NCBI GenBank assembly: GCA_943789505.1
Contig: CALSUJ010000002.1
Coordinates: 80,001 to 144,000 of the forward strand
Reading direction: 5' to 3'
DNA from: an uncultured Flavobacteriales bacterium
Lineage (GTDB): Bacteria > Bacteroidota > Bacteroidia > Flavobacteriales > BACL11
Length of the DNA: 64,000 bases
The notes beneath the pieces were generated by a model. That model was not told where the DNA came from and ran no database searches. It was given only the letters and a program-made list of their open reading frames with translations. Both the position numbers and the translations under genes were made by a program. Shown here piece by piece: positions 22,603 through 30,544 of this stretch. Numbering within the stretch: position 1 is the first letter of the stretch; each line of letters starts with the position of its first letter.

Positions 22603-23838
22603 TTATAAACTTGATGCAATAAATTGATAAGTACGCTTTGAAGCATCACTGTCATCATATTTATTATACATTTTTTTAATTACGTTATAATCCAATACAC
22701 TTTCCTTTAAAGCGTTAGGTTCTTTAAAAAACAATTCTAATTTTTCATAAAATCCTTTGAAATCATAAGCCTTATTGCCTGGGGTTACGCTATCGTACTT
22801 ATCATACATTGAACGATCCTTGGTTAAATAATCATCTTTATCATAAGGATAAAACAATACGGGTTTATCCGTTAATAAGAAATCAAAGAAAATAGACGAA
22901 TAATCCGTGATTAACAAATCAACTTTTGAAAATAACGGATAAATGTCACTTTCATTATCTAATACTCTAATATGACTACATTTCTCTTTCATTGCCATAG
23001 AATAATCATGTCTGTGTAATTTAATAAGAAAAGTAGTGTCATTCTTTTTTAATAAATCATTCAATCGTGCCCACTCAATAGGAGTTTTTCTGTCAAAACG
23101 ATTTGTATCACGGAAAGTAGGTGCGTATAAAATTGTCTTCTTAGTAGTTAAAGATTCAATAATGTTATGTTCAGATGCCAAATGCTTAGCATACAAAGTA
23201 GGGTTAGAAATAATATCATTTCTAGGGTAACCTGTAACTTCAATTTTTTCACAACCAAAAGCAGAATTGAAATATCCTTTTACTTTTTCGGATGTAGCAA
23301 TCATCAAATCTGCTACCACAAACCATTCCGGCATTATCATTCGTACAAAATAACGTTTTAGCCCCCAGGTATGATTACCTAAGTAAAAGGCATTATTCTT
23401 AACTGTTATATCTCTATCAATAGTTTTTAAAGGAGATCCGTGCCATAAACTTACCTTAAAAGCTCCCCCAGAAGTCCAATGGTTAATGCAACTAGTTCTG
23501 GAGTCGTATATATATACTTTGGAGGAAATACTTAACCATATTCCCATTATACTATATTTATAATAGGCCTTAAGTCCATCATTGCGTAAGCCTTCTGCCA
23601 AAGCCTTATTCTTTGTTATCCAATATGAATTAATTTCTTTTTTTGATGAACAATATAAAAATAGATATTTAGCATTGTCACTAAAGCTCATCCCAACTCC
23701 CGATCCAAAAATCCAATTTCTCTTATTTCTTGGCATAAGATGTAATAAGCAATAAATAGGAAATATTAAAAGACTTACTAACTTAGGTAAGTACTTAATA
23801 CTTTTAGAATTTGATATTCCAACTATATAGTTTTCCAT
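22603..23838 (-). CDS. CDP-glycerol glycerophosphotransferase family protein
   Basis: TagB/TagF-like transferase of 411 aa, predicted to add polyol-phosphate units from a CDP donor to a glycan or lipid. After a short hydrophobic N-terminus (about 20-37), the family motifs are in order: LWHGSPLKTIDRD (about 128-140), GYPRNDII, YAPTFRDTNRF, FLIKLHRHD and DLLITDYSSIFFDFLL. Length matches the catalytic part of the family. It is followed upstream on the same strand (101 bases) by a TagD-like cytidylyltransferase that would make its CDP-activated donor. In a Gram-negative this pair more likely decorates capsule, O-antigen or exopolysaccharide than teichoic acid. Confidence 0.88.
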   Translation of the reverse strand: MENYIVGISNSKSIKYLPKLVSLLIFPIYCLLHLMPRNKRNWIFGSGVGMSFSDNAKYLFLYCSSKKEINSYWITKNKALAEGLRNDGLKAYYKYSIMGIWLSISSKVYIYDSRTSCINHWTSGGAFKVSLWHGSPLKTIDRDITVKNNAFYLGNHTWGLKRYFVRMIMPEWFVVADLMIATSEKVKGYFNSAFGCEKIEVTGYPRNDIISNPTLYAKHLASEHNIIESLTTKKTILYAPTFRDTNRFDRKTPIEWARLNDLLKKNDTTFLIKLHRHDYSMAMKEKCSHIRVLDNESDIYPLFSKVDLLITDYSSIFFDFLLTDKPVLFYPYDKDDYLTKDRSMYDKYDSVTPGNKAYDFKGFYEKLELFFKEPNALKESVLDYNVIKKMYNKYDDSDASKRTYQFIASSL

Positions 23839-23939
23839 GCTATTTTCAATCTTTCAATTCAATATAAACTAATTTTTCTAACCTTCAAACCTCTTTACTA
23901 AATCTGATAAGAATGAATTTATTTGCAAAATATTAATAA

Positions 23940-24347
23940 TTAATCATCTAAAATAGATCTTAATTTAGAGGAAGATATTCCTTTAGTTCTAGGTAAGTAT
24001 ATAACTTCACAAAAAACTTTTAATTCATCAAAAATCCCTTCCCAATCATCCCCCATTACAAAAATGTCAATATTATTACCTTGAATATCAGTTACTTTCT
24101 GATCCCAATTATTTTCAGGAATCACCTTGCCAACATAATCTAGCGACTCAAGTAACTCCTTTCTTTTTTGATATGGCAAAACACAAGTCTTTCCTTTTAT
24201 ATCATTAAACTTATCAGTTGAAAGCCCAACAATTAGTTTATTCCCTAGAAGACTTGCTCTTTTTAATATCTCTAAATGACCATAATGTAATAAGTCAAAA
24301 GTACCATAAGTTAAAACAGTTTTAAATTTTCCATCTATAATATTCAT
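23940..24347 (-). CDS. tagD: glycerol-3-phosphate cytidylyltransferase-like (TagD family)
   Basis: Nucleotidyltransferase that makes CDP-glycerol, or a related CDP-polyol, from CTP and the sugar phosphate. At 135 aa it matches TagD in length. The nucleotide-binding motif TYGTFDLLHYGH (residues 13-24) and the C-terminal signature RTKGISSSKLR are intact, as is MGDDWEGIFD. It lies directly upstream of the glycerophosphotransferase-like gene on the same strand, so the two form a donor-synthesis and transfer pair. The real acceptor sugar phosphate could differ from glycerol-3-phosphate. Confidence 0.87.
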   Translation of the reverse strand: MNIIDGKFKTVLTYGTFDLLHYGHLEILKRASLLGNKLIVGLSTDKFNDIKGKTCVLPYQKRKELLESLDYVGKVIPENNWDQKVTDIQGNNIDIFVMGDDWEGIFDELKVFCEVIYLPRTKGISSSKLRSILDD

Positions 24348-24410
24348 TTTGCAAATCTAAAAACTATTGTAGTCAGAATGCTAAATATTAACGCTTTATT
24401 TATTCTTTTT

Positions 24411-24584
24411 TTAAATAACTTTTTCTTGTTTTGCAGTCTCTGTATCGTTTATTGATCTACATAAAATTGCTGAAATTAGTCTTGCAACTGGACTTTCTTG
24501 ATATTCCAAAATTATCCCAAGGCTACAAGATATTAATTCAAAATATGTAACGATGGTGCAATTAATGATAACTATAAACTGATA
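24411..24584 (-). other. stop-free 58-codon stretch, possible gene remnant
   Basis: The 247 bases between the tagD-like gene and carbonic anhydrase contain no listed gene. On the minus strand a frame is open from 24584 to a TAA at 24411-24413 and reads protein-like at its end (ELISCSLGIILEYQESPVA, then RLISAILCRSINDTETAKQ). There is no ATG start and I recognise no family. It could be a C-terminal fragment of a lost gene or chance. The rest of the gap shows nothing. Confidence 0.2.
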
Positions 24585-24594
24585 TTAGTTTGAT

Positions 24595-25161
24595 CTATAA
24601 AATATCTACTTTGCCACTATTTAAATTATAATAGGCAGGTACTATTTCTAATTCTGAATTATTTACAGCATCAGTAATTATATTAGAGCGAACTTTTAAA
24701 TCATTGGCTACCAACTCTGCATTTTTGCGAACCACATTATTTACTGTTGCATTTTTGCCAGCTTTTTCAATTGCAGGATTAATTTGAGCAAGTAATGTAT
24801 TTAAATTATGACCATTATCTCCTCCAGCAATTGCAGCCGATACAGCACCACAATTTTGATGTCCTAAAACCACAATTAGTTTTGTTCCTAAATGTGATAC
24901 AGCATATTCAATACTAGCCAAACTTTCTAGATTGGCAATATTTCCTGCAACACGGATTACAAAAATATCCCCAAGACCTGAATCAAAAACAAATTCTGGC
25001 ACAACACGACTGTCTGCACAACTTAGTACTATTGCAAACGGATTTTGTCCTGTAGTTAACTCATTCCTTCTTTTTGAGTCTGTTAGTTTTCCGTCTAATT
25101 TATCTTCTACAAAACGACTATTTCCTTCTATTAATTTGTGTAAGGCTTGTTTTCCATTCAT
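24595..25161 (-). CDS. beta-carbonic anhydrase
   Basis: Zinc enzyme interconverting CO2 and bicarbonate, 188 aa. The zinc ligands and catalytic dyad are visible: Cys48, Asp50 and Arg52 in LSCADSRVVPE, then His101 and Cys104 in LGHQNCGAV. There is no signal peptide, so it should be cytosolic. The gene stands alone, with 247 bases on one side and 194 AT-rich bases on the other that I take to hold its promoter. It belongs to the beta class, unlike the gamma-class-fold PaaY in this window. Confidence 0.94.
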   Translation of the reverse strand: MNGKQALHKLIEGNSRFVEDKLDGKLTDSKRRNELTTGQNPFAIVLSCADSRVVPEFVFDSGLGDIFVIRVAGNIANLESLASIEYAVSHLGTKLIVVLGHQNCGAVSAAIAGGDNGHNLNTLLAQINPAIEKAGKNATVNNVVRKNAELVANDLKVRSNIITDAVNNSELEIVPAYYNLNSGKVDIL

Positions 25162-25355
25162 TTTTATTCTTTTAAATTATAGTGTTATAATTATTTATTC
25201 TTTTTGGCACTTGTTTTGTTTTAGGCACAACAACTGCTTATAGGCAATTATACAAAAATTAAGTCATTAGTATTTTAATTGTTTGCTTATCATTGTAACA
25301 TTAACAGCTAAAGTGAGATTAATAATATAATTATAGGTTTTTAGTGTATTGCCTA

Positions 25356-26714
25356 TTATTTTCCGATACAGAATTTTCCAAAAATATTACCAAGCAAGAT
25401 GTCAGTAGTAACTTCACCCGTTATGCTACCCAAATGAAAGAGTGCTTGACGAATGTTTATTGCTAAAAAATCGCCAGTTAACCCAGAGTTCAAACCTTCA
25501 GTAATTGCATTAATTTCATTAAGCGTAAGTTGCAATTCCTCATAATGCCTAAGGTTAGTTACAATCGTATCATTATTGGATAGCTGTGCAGTATTTACAA
25601 AAGTTAATAATCTTTCTTTTAACGTTTGAATTCCTTGGTCATTCTTTGCTGAGATAAAAAGAGCATTTTTAAAATCTTTTTTAATTTCAGGATTCAAGTC
25701 AATTTTATTAATAACAAGCAATAACTTTTCCTTAGTACTTTCTTTTATTTTTTCTAATTCCAATAATTGATTGCTAAGCTGGGCATCAGCATCAATTATA
25801 AATAACACAATATTAGCAAGTTTAGCTTTTTCTAATGATTTTTTAATTCCTAAACTTTCAATAGCATCAGATGTTTCTCTTATTCCTGCCGTGTCAATAA
25901 AACGAAAAGTAAAACCTTTAATATTTAAGTTGTCTTCAATAGCATCACGTGTAGTTCCTGCAATGTCGGACACTATTGCTTTTTCTTCATTTAAGAGTGT
26001 GTTAAGTAGTGTGGATTTCCCCACATTAGGAGCTCCTAAAATAGCAACTGGAATACCATTCTTAATCACATTTCCTAGTTTGAAAGATTGAACTAGTTTT
26101 TTTAATTCTTGCTTTAAAGCATCTAATAGATTTTCAAATTGCTTTCTGTCTGCAAATTCAACATCTTCTTCTGAAAAATCCAATTCAAGCTCAATTAATG
26201 AAGCGAAATCAATAAGTTTTGTCCTTAGTTCCTGTAATTTATTAGAGAAACCACCTCTTAATTGTTTTAATGCCGTTTGATGAGCCGCCTCATTTTCTGA
26301 AGCAATTAAATCCGCTACTGATTCAGCTTGGGATAAATCTAACTTTCCGTTTCTGAAAGCACGCATAGTAAACTCACCAGCAGTTGCCATTCGGCATCCT
26401 TGTGTTATGAATAATTGTAATAGTTTATTCTGAATAAAAGTTGATCCATGGCATGATACTTCCACTGTTTCTTCTCCAGTATATGATTTTCCATGTTTAA
26501 AAATACTTAGCAGTACTTCATCAATAATTTCAGTATTGTCGGATATGGTACCAAAATGCATAGTGTGAGATTTGGCACTTAAAATATCCCTACTAAAAAT
26601 AGTATTGGTAATTTCAATTGCCTGTTTTCCTGATAAACGAATAACAGCAATAGCACTTAACCCACCTCCTGTTGCTAGTGCACAAATAGTATCTTCTTGC
26701 AGTAAATTATTCAT
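25356..26714 (-). CDS. mnmE: tRNA uridine-5-carboxymethylaminomethyl modification GTPase
   Basis: With MnmG it installs the cmnm5 group on U34 of certain tRNAs. I start at the ATG at 26714, which gives 452 aa and the normal N-terminus [18 protein letters not shown]; the longer frame adds 24 residues with no family match. The order is: formyl-THF-binding domain, a helical domain, an inserted GTPase ([13 protein letters not shown]-loop, then [15 protein letters not shown] and NKID), and the C-terminal FCIGK, whose cysteine is universal in the family. It is divergent from sucD with only 76 bases between starts. Confidence 0.96.
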   Translation of the reverse strand: MNNLLQEDTICALATGGGLSAIAVIRLSGKQAIEITNTIFSRDILSAKSHTMHFGTISDNTEIIDEVLLSIFKHGKSYTGEETVEVSCHGSTFIQNKLLQLFITQGCRMATAGEFTMRAFRNGKLDLSQAESVADLIASENEAAHQTALKQLRGGFSNKLQELRTKLIDFASLIELELDFSEEDVEFADRKQFENLLDALKQELKKLVQSFKLGNVIKNGIPVAILGAPNVGKSTLLNTLLNEEKAIVSDIAGTTRDAIEDNLNIKGFTFRFIDTAGIRETSDAIESLGIKKSLEKAKLANIVLFIIDADAQLSNQLLELEKIKESTKEKLLLVINKIDLNPEIKKDFKNALFISAKNDQGIQTLKERLLTFVNTAQLSNNDTIVTNLRHYEELQLTLNEINAITEGLNSGLTGDFLAINIRQALFHLGSITGEVTTDILLGNIFGKFCIGK

Positions 26715-26737
26715 GCAGCAAAAGTATTCAAAATCCT

Positions 26738-26766
26738 TTGTTAATAGCCATAATGTTCTAATTTTG
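26738..26766 (+). promoter_or_regulatory. promoter of sucD (both Bacteroidota boxes)
   Basis: TTG at 26738-26740, 18-nt spacer, then TAATTTTG at 26759-26766, ending 25 nt before the sucD ATG. The arrangement matches that of dnaX. It falls inside the longest open frame, which supports the internal ATG as the true start. Confidence 0.55.
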
Positions 26767-26790
26767 CAAACCAAATTAAAAATCAAATCA

Positions 26791-27669
26791 ATGAGTGTAT
26801 TAGTTAATAAGGATTCAAAAGTAATTGTACAAGGTTTTACAGGTACTGAAGGTACTTTTCATGCAGAACAAATGATTGAGTACGGAACAAATGTAGTCGG
26901 TGGTGTTACTCCAGGAAAAGGAGGGCAAACTCATTTGGATAGACCTGTATTTAATACTGTTAGTGAAGCTGTTGAAAAAGCAGATGCTAACACTTCAATG
27001 ATTTTTGTGCCGCCAGCATTTGCTGCTGATGCGATAATGGAAGCTGCTGAAGCAGGAATTAAAGTAATCATTTGTATTACTGAAGGAATTCCTACTAGAG
27101 ATATGATTATGGTTAAAGAATATATTTCGGATAAAGCATGTACTTTAGTTGGCCCTAACTGCCCAGGTGTTATTACTCCCGAAGAAGCTAAATGTGGTAT
27201 CATGCCAGGTTTTGTTTTCAAAAAAGGTAGAGTTGGTGTTGTTTCTAAATCAGGTACTTTAACTTATGAAGCTGCTGATCAAGTAGTAAAAGCAGGTATG
27301 GGAATTTCAACTGCAATTGGTATTGGTGGTGATCCTATTATCGGTACGACTACTAAGCAAGCAGTTGAGCTTTTTATGAACGACCCAGAAACGGATGGTA
27401 TTATTATGATTGGAGAAATTGGTGGCCAATTAGAAGCTGACGCTGCAAAATGGATTAAAGCAAATGGCACTAAACCAGTAGTTGGTTTTATTGCTGGGCA
27501 AACTGCTCCTGCAGGAAGAACAATGGGACATGCTGGTGCAATTGTTGGTGGTGCGGAAGATACTGCTGAAGCAAAAATGGCTATCATGCGTGAGTGTGGT
27601 ATTACAGTTGCCGAATCTCCTGCTGAAATAGGAAAAATGATGGCTGAACTAATGGGTGTAAGGGCTTAA
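26791..27669 (+). CDS. sucD: succinyl-CoA ligase (ADP/GDP-forming) alpha subunit
   Basis: TCA enzyme subunit that carries the phosphohistidine when succinyl-CoA is converted to succinate. I use the ATG at 26791, giving 292 aa and the family start [21 protein letters not shown]; the 73-residue extension in the longer frame has no family match and overlaps mnmE. The CoA-binding Rossmann domain comes first, then [10 protein letters not shown]. The active-site histidine is His247 in [13 protein letters not shown]. sucC is not adjacent, as is usual in Bacteroidota. The gene ends at a strong hairpin. Confidence 0.96.
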   Translation: MSVLVNKDSKVIVQGFTGTEGTFHAEQMIEYGTNVVGGVTPGKGGQTHLDRPVFNTVSEAVEKADANTSMIFVPPAFAADAIMEAAEAGIKVIICITEGIPTRDMIMVKEYISDKACTLVGPNCPGVITPEEAKCGIMPGFVFKKGRVGVVSKSGTLTYEAADQVVKAGMGISTAIGIGGDPIIGTTTKQAVELFMNDPETDGIIMIGEIGGQLEADAAKWIKANGTKPVVGFIAGQTAPAGRTMGHAGAIVGGAEDTAEAKMAIMRECGITVAESPAEIGKMMAELMGVRA

Positions 27670-27690
27670 TTAGTTTTTAATAGATAAAAG

Positions 27691-27719
27691 AAAAGCCGAG
27701 CATTTGCTCGGCTTTTTTT
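27691..27719. terminator. bidirectional terminator between sucD and the E1 fusion gene
   Basis: Perfect stem AAAAGCCGAGC (27691-27701) pairing with 27706-27716 around a 4-nt loop, followed by T7 on the plus strand and T-rich sequence on the minus strand. It lies between convergent genes. Confidence 0.9.
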
Positions 27720-27736
27720 ATGTTTTATTTTAAAGT

Positions 27737-29785
27737 TTAGTACGCTAAAATCTCCCTAATCTTTTCACTTACTTTTTCTGCATTTGGCAGCATTCTTGCT
27801 TCCAAAGTTGAGTTTAAAGGAATAGCTGGTAAATTCTCGGACCCCATTACATAAACAGGAGCGTCTAATTGTTCAAAACAATGTTCTTGTACTCTACCAA
27901 CTAAACTTTGTGCAAAGGAATTGTTGTAAGGTTCTTCAGTAAGCACTAGACATTTCCCATGCTTATTTACTCTTTCAAAAACTAGTTCTTCATCAATAGG
28001 ATTGATGGTTCTTAAATCTACTATTTCTACTTTACCCCTATGATTCTTTGCAGCATTTAGTGCCCAATGTACTCCCATTCCGTAGGTAATAATACAAATG
28101 GTGTTATCCGAATTATCTGATTCTAAAGCGATTCTTCCTTTACCAAAAGGAATTACATAATCTTCTGCCGGTTCAATAGTTTTTGCATTTTCTGTTTCTT
28201 TTATTTTACTCCAGTACAATCCTTTATGTTCTAAAATAACTACAGGATTAGGGTCGTAAAAAGCGGATTTCATTAATCCTTTTAAGTCCGCCCCATTAGA
28301 AGGGTAAGCTATTTTAATTCCTCTTATTTGTGCTAATACTGATTCCACAGAAGATGAATGATAAGGACCTCCACTACCATAAGCACCAATAGGCACACGG
28401 ATAATACAACTCACAGGCCATTTTCCATTTGATAAATAATTGGAACGACTAACTTCTGTAAAAAGTTGATTTAGTCCAGGCCAAATATAATCAGCAAATT
28501 GAACTTCTACTATTGGTTTTAATCCTACTGCAGACATTCCCACTGTACTTCCAATAATGAATGCTTCTTGTATTGGTGTGTTGAATACTCTGTTGTCTCC
28601 AAAGGTATGTGCTAGTGTAGCTGCTTCACGAAAAACTCCACCTAATCGTTTCCCAACATCTTGTCCATATAATAAAGATTCAGGATGTTTTGCCATAATT
28701 TCTTTTATTGCAAATAGGGCAGAATCAACCATTACAGTTGGCTCTTTTTCTTTAGGTTCTCTATCTCCTTTTTCCTCCAAAATAGGAGTGGGGGCATAGT
28801 CGTGTAAAAATAAATCCTCAGAATTTGGATCTTCTGCTTTCAATGCTTTTTGATAATCGGAAAGGACTGTTTCCTTAGCTTTTTTTTCAATTTCAATTAA
28901 ATCTTGCTTAGTAAAACCATTAGCTAAAAGTTCAGTTTTTAGTTTAGGAAGAGGGTCTCTACTTTTTGCTTCTTCTAAATCATCACGGTACCATTCCATT
29001 CTCACTCCTGATGTATGATGATTTAATAGAGGAACTTTTGCATGAATTAGTATTGGTGTTCTTTTATCTCTAATTTCTATAAATACATCCTGAATTGTTT
29101 GGTATGATTTTGTAAAATCAGTTCCGTCAATCGTGTAGGTTTTTAGTCCGAAACCCTTTGCGTAATGAGTAGCATCTACCGCTCTTACTTCTGAAGCATG
29201 AGCAGAAATATCCCATTCATTATCTTGTACCAAATATAAGATTGGTAATTTTTTAAGTGCTGCCATTTGGAAAGCTTCAGCAACTTCTCCTTCAGTAATT
29301 GCTGCATCTCCAAAAGAACAAACAGTTACTGGTTCTTCTCCTTTTTTAGGATTAGTTAATCCTTCCTTTTCTTGGTATTGAATTCCCATTGCTACTCCTG
29401 TAGTTGGGATCCCTTGCATACCAGTTGCTGAGGATTGATGTGGAATTTTAGGAAATCCTTCTCTTTTTAAAGAAGGGTGGGAGTAATAGGTTCTACCCCC
29501 AGAAAATGGGTCATCTTTCTTACATAATAATTGCAACATGAGTTCATAAGGCTGCATTCCTATTCCTAATAGTATTGAGTCATCACGGTAGTAAGGAGCT
29601 ACCCAATCGTTTTGGGTAAGTTGTAAACCAACAGCTAACTGAATAGCTTCATGTCCCCTGGATGTAGCATGTACATATTTGGATGTTACTGCTGAATTTT
29701 CTTCATATAAATCGCTCATAGCACGTGCAGTACACATTAAGGAATAAGCTTTTTTGTAAATATCTTTGGAGAGGTTTTTACTCAT
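27737..29785 (-). CDS. 2-oxoacid dehydrogenase E1, alpha and beta fused
   Basis: Thiamine-diphosphate E1 component of a branched-chain-type 2-oxoacid dehydrogenase, 682 aa in one chain. The alpha part (about 1-330) contains the ThDP motif from Gly159-Asp160 to Asn189 (GDAAITEGE to VQDNEW). The beta part (about 350-682) starts with MVDSALFAIKEIMAKHPE and contains EAFIIGSTVGMSAVGLKP. Alpha-beta fusions of this length are known in Bacteroidota. It needs E2 and E3 partners not seen here. It overlaps the upstream enoyl-CoA hydratase by one base (TAATG), so it is the last gene of the phenylacetate operon. Possible substrates include branched-chain 2-oxoacids or phenylpyruvate, the latter my inference from context. 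Confidence 0.9.
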   Translation of the reverse strand: MSKNLSKDIYKKAYSLMCTARAMSDLYEENSAVTSKYVHATSRGHEAIQLAVGLQLTQNDWVAPYYRDDSILLGIGMQPYELMLQLLCKKDDPFSGGRTYYSHPSLKREGFPKIPHQSSATGMQGIPTTGVAMGIQYQEKEGLTNPKKGEEPVTVCSFGDAAITEGEVAEAFQMAALKKLPILYLVQDNEWDISAHASEVRAVDATHYAKGFGLKTYTIDGTDFTKSYQTIQDVFIEIRDKRTPILIHAKVPLLNHHTSGVRMEWYRDDLEEAKSRDPLPKLKTELLANGFTKQDLIEIEKKAKETVLSDYQKALKAEDPNSEDLFLHDYAPTPILEEKGDREPKEKEPTVMVDSALFAIKEIMAKHPESLLYGQDVGKRLGGVFREAATLAHTFGDNRVFNTPIQEAFIIGSTVGMSAVGLKPIVEVQFADYIWPGLNQLFTEVSRSNYLSNGKWPVSCIIRVPIGAYGSGGPYHSSSVESVLAQIRGIKIAYPSNGADLKGLMKSAFYDPNPVVILEHKGLYWSKIKETENAKTIEPAEDYVIPFGKGRIALESDNSDNTICIITYGMGVHWALNAAKNHRGKVEIVDLRTINPIDEELVFERVNKHGKCLVLTEEPYNNSFAQSLVGRVQEHCFEQLDAPVYVMGSENLPAIPLNSTLEARMLPNAEKVSEKIREILAY

Positions 29786-30540
29786 TATTTTGTTTTAAAC
29801 TTTTCAATTGCATTTTTAGTAAAGTCAGATAAAACTAAAGTCCCACTACTTACAGCTCTTTCCATTAATAGTTCGTCCCAATGTTCGCTACCTTGCCACA
29901 TTATTTTCTTTAATCCTAACATTGCTTCAGGATTTGAAGTAGATAGAGTAGTTGCTAATTTTTCAATTTCAGTATCCATTTCATCTACTGAATCAAACAC
30001 TTCAGTATATAATCCTTTTTCACGAGCCCATGAAGCATCAAACCATTTGCCAGCATTTATAGTCATTGCCGAAAATGCTGAAGTTCCTACTTTACGCTCC
30101 ACTGCAGGACCTACCACAAAAGGACCAATTCCTATTGCTAATTCCGAAAGTTTTGCAGATGCAAATTTGGTTGCAAAACAATAATCAGTTGCTGATGCCA
30201 TACCTACACCACCACCAACAGCTTTACCTTGTACACGCCCAATAATAAATTTTGGACATTTCCGGGCTGCATTTATCACATTGGCAAATCCTGAAAAGAA
30301 TTTCGTGCCATTTTTTGGTGTATCAATTGCTACTAATTCGTCAAAAGATGCTCCAGCACAAAAAGCTCTTTCTCCTGCGCTTTTTAGGATGATTACTTTT
30401 ATGTTTTCATCTTCACCTGCACTTGTTATTGTATTAGCTAATTCTGCTAATATATGACCAGGTAAGGAATTGGATCGTGGATGGAAAAACTCTATTGTTC
30501 CTACTGAGTTTTCTGTTGTTATTTTTACGTATTCTTTCAT
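29785..30540 (-). CDS. enoyl-CoA hydratase/isomerase family protein
   Basis: Crotonase-fold enzyme of 251 aa. The oxyanion-hole segments GERAFCAGASFDEL (about 55-68) and QGKAVGGGVGMASATDYCFA (about 105-124) are present. It lies between paaZ (4 bases) and the E1 fusion (1-base overlap), so it belongs to the phenylacetate operon. It is distinct from the paaG copy at 38.7 kb and could be the PaaF-type hydratase acting on 2,3-dehydroadipyl-CoA, because the operon would otherwise lack that step. The crotonase Glu pair at the usual places is not obvious, so the reaction is uncertain. Confidence 0.82.
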   Translation of the reverse strand: MKEYVKITTENSVGTIEFFHPRSNSLPGHILAELANTITSAGEDENIKVIILKSAGERAFCAGASFDELVAIDTPKNGTKFFSGFANVINAARKCPKFIIGRVQGKAVGGGVGMASATDYCFATKFASAKLSELAIGIGPFVVGPAVERKVGTSAFSAMTINAGKWFDASWAREKGLYTEVFDSVDEMDTEIEKLATTLSTSNPEAMLGLKKIMWQGSEHWDELLMERAVSSGTLVLSDFTKNAIEKFKTK

Positions 30541-30544
30541 AATT

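Noticed and set aside
22603-24347. Wall teichoic acid synthesis
   Set aside because: Gene content elsewhere (YidC periplasmic domain, TonB receptor, outer-membrane type signals) is Gram-negative; a glycan decoration role is likelier.
26572-26790. 73-residue N-terminal extension of sucD
   Set aside because: It overlaps divergent mnmE, has no family match, and the promoter boxes lie inside it.
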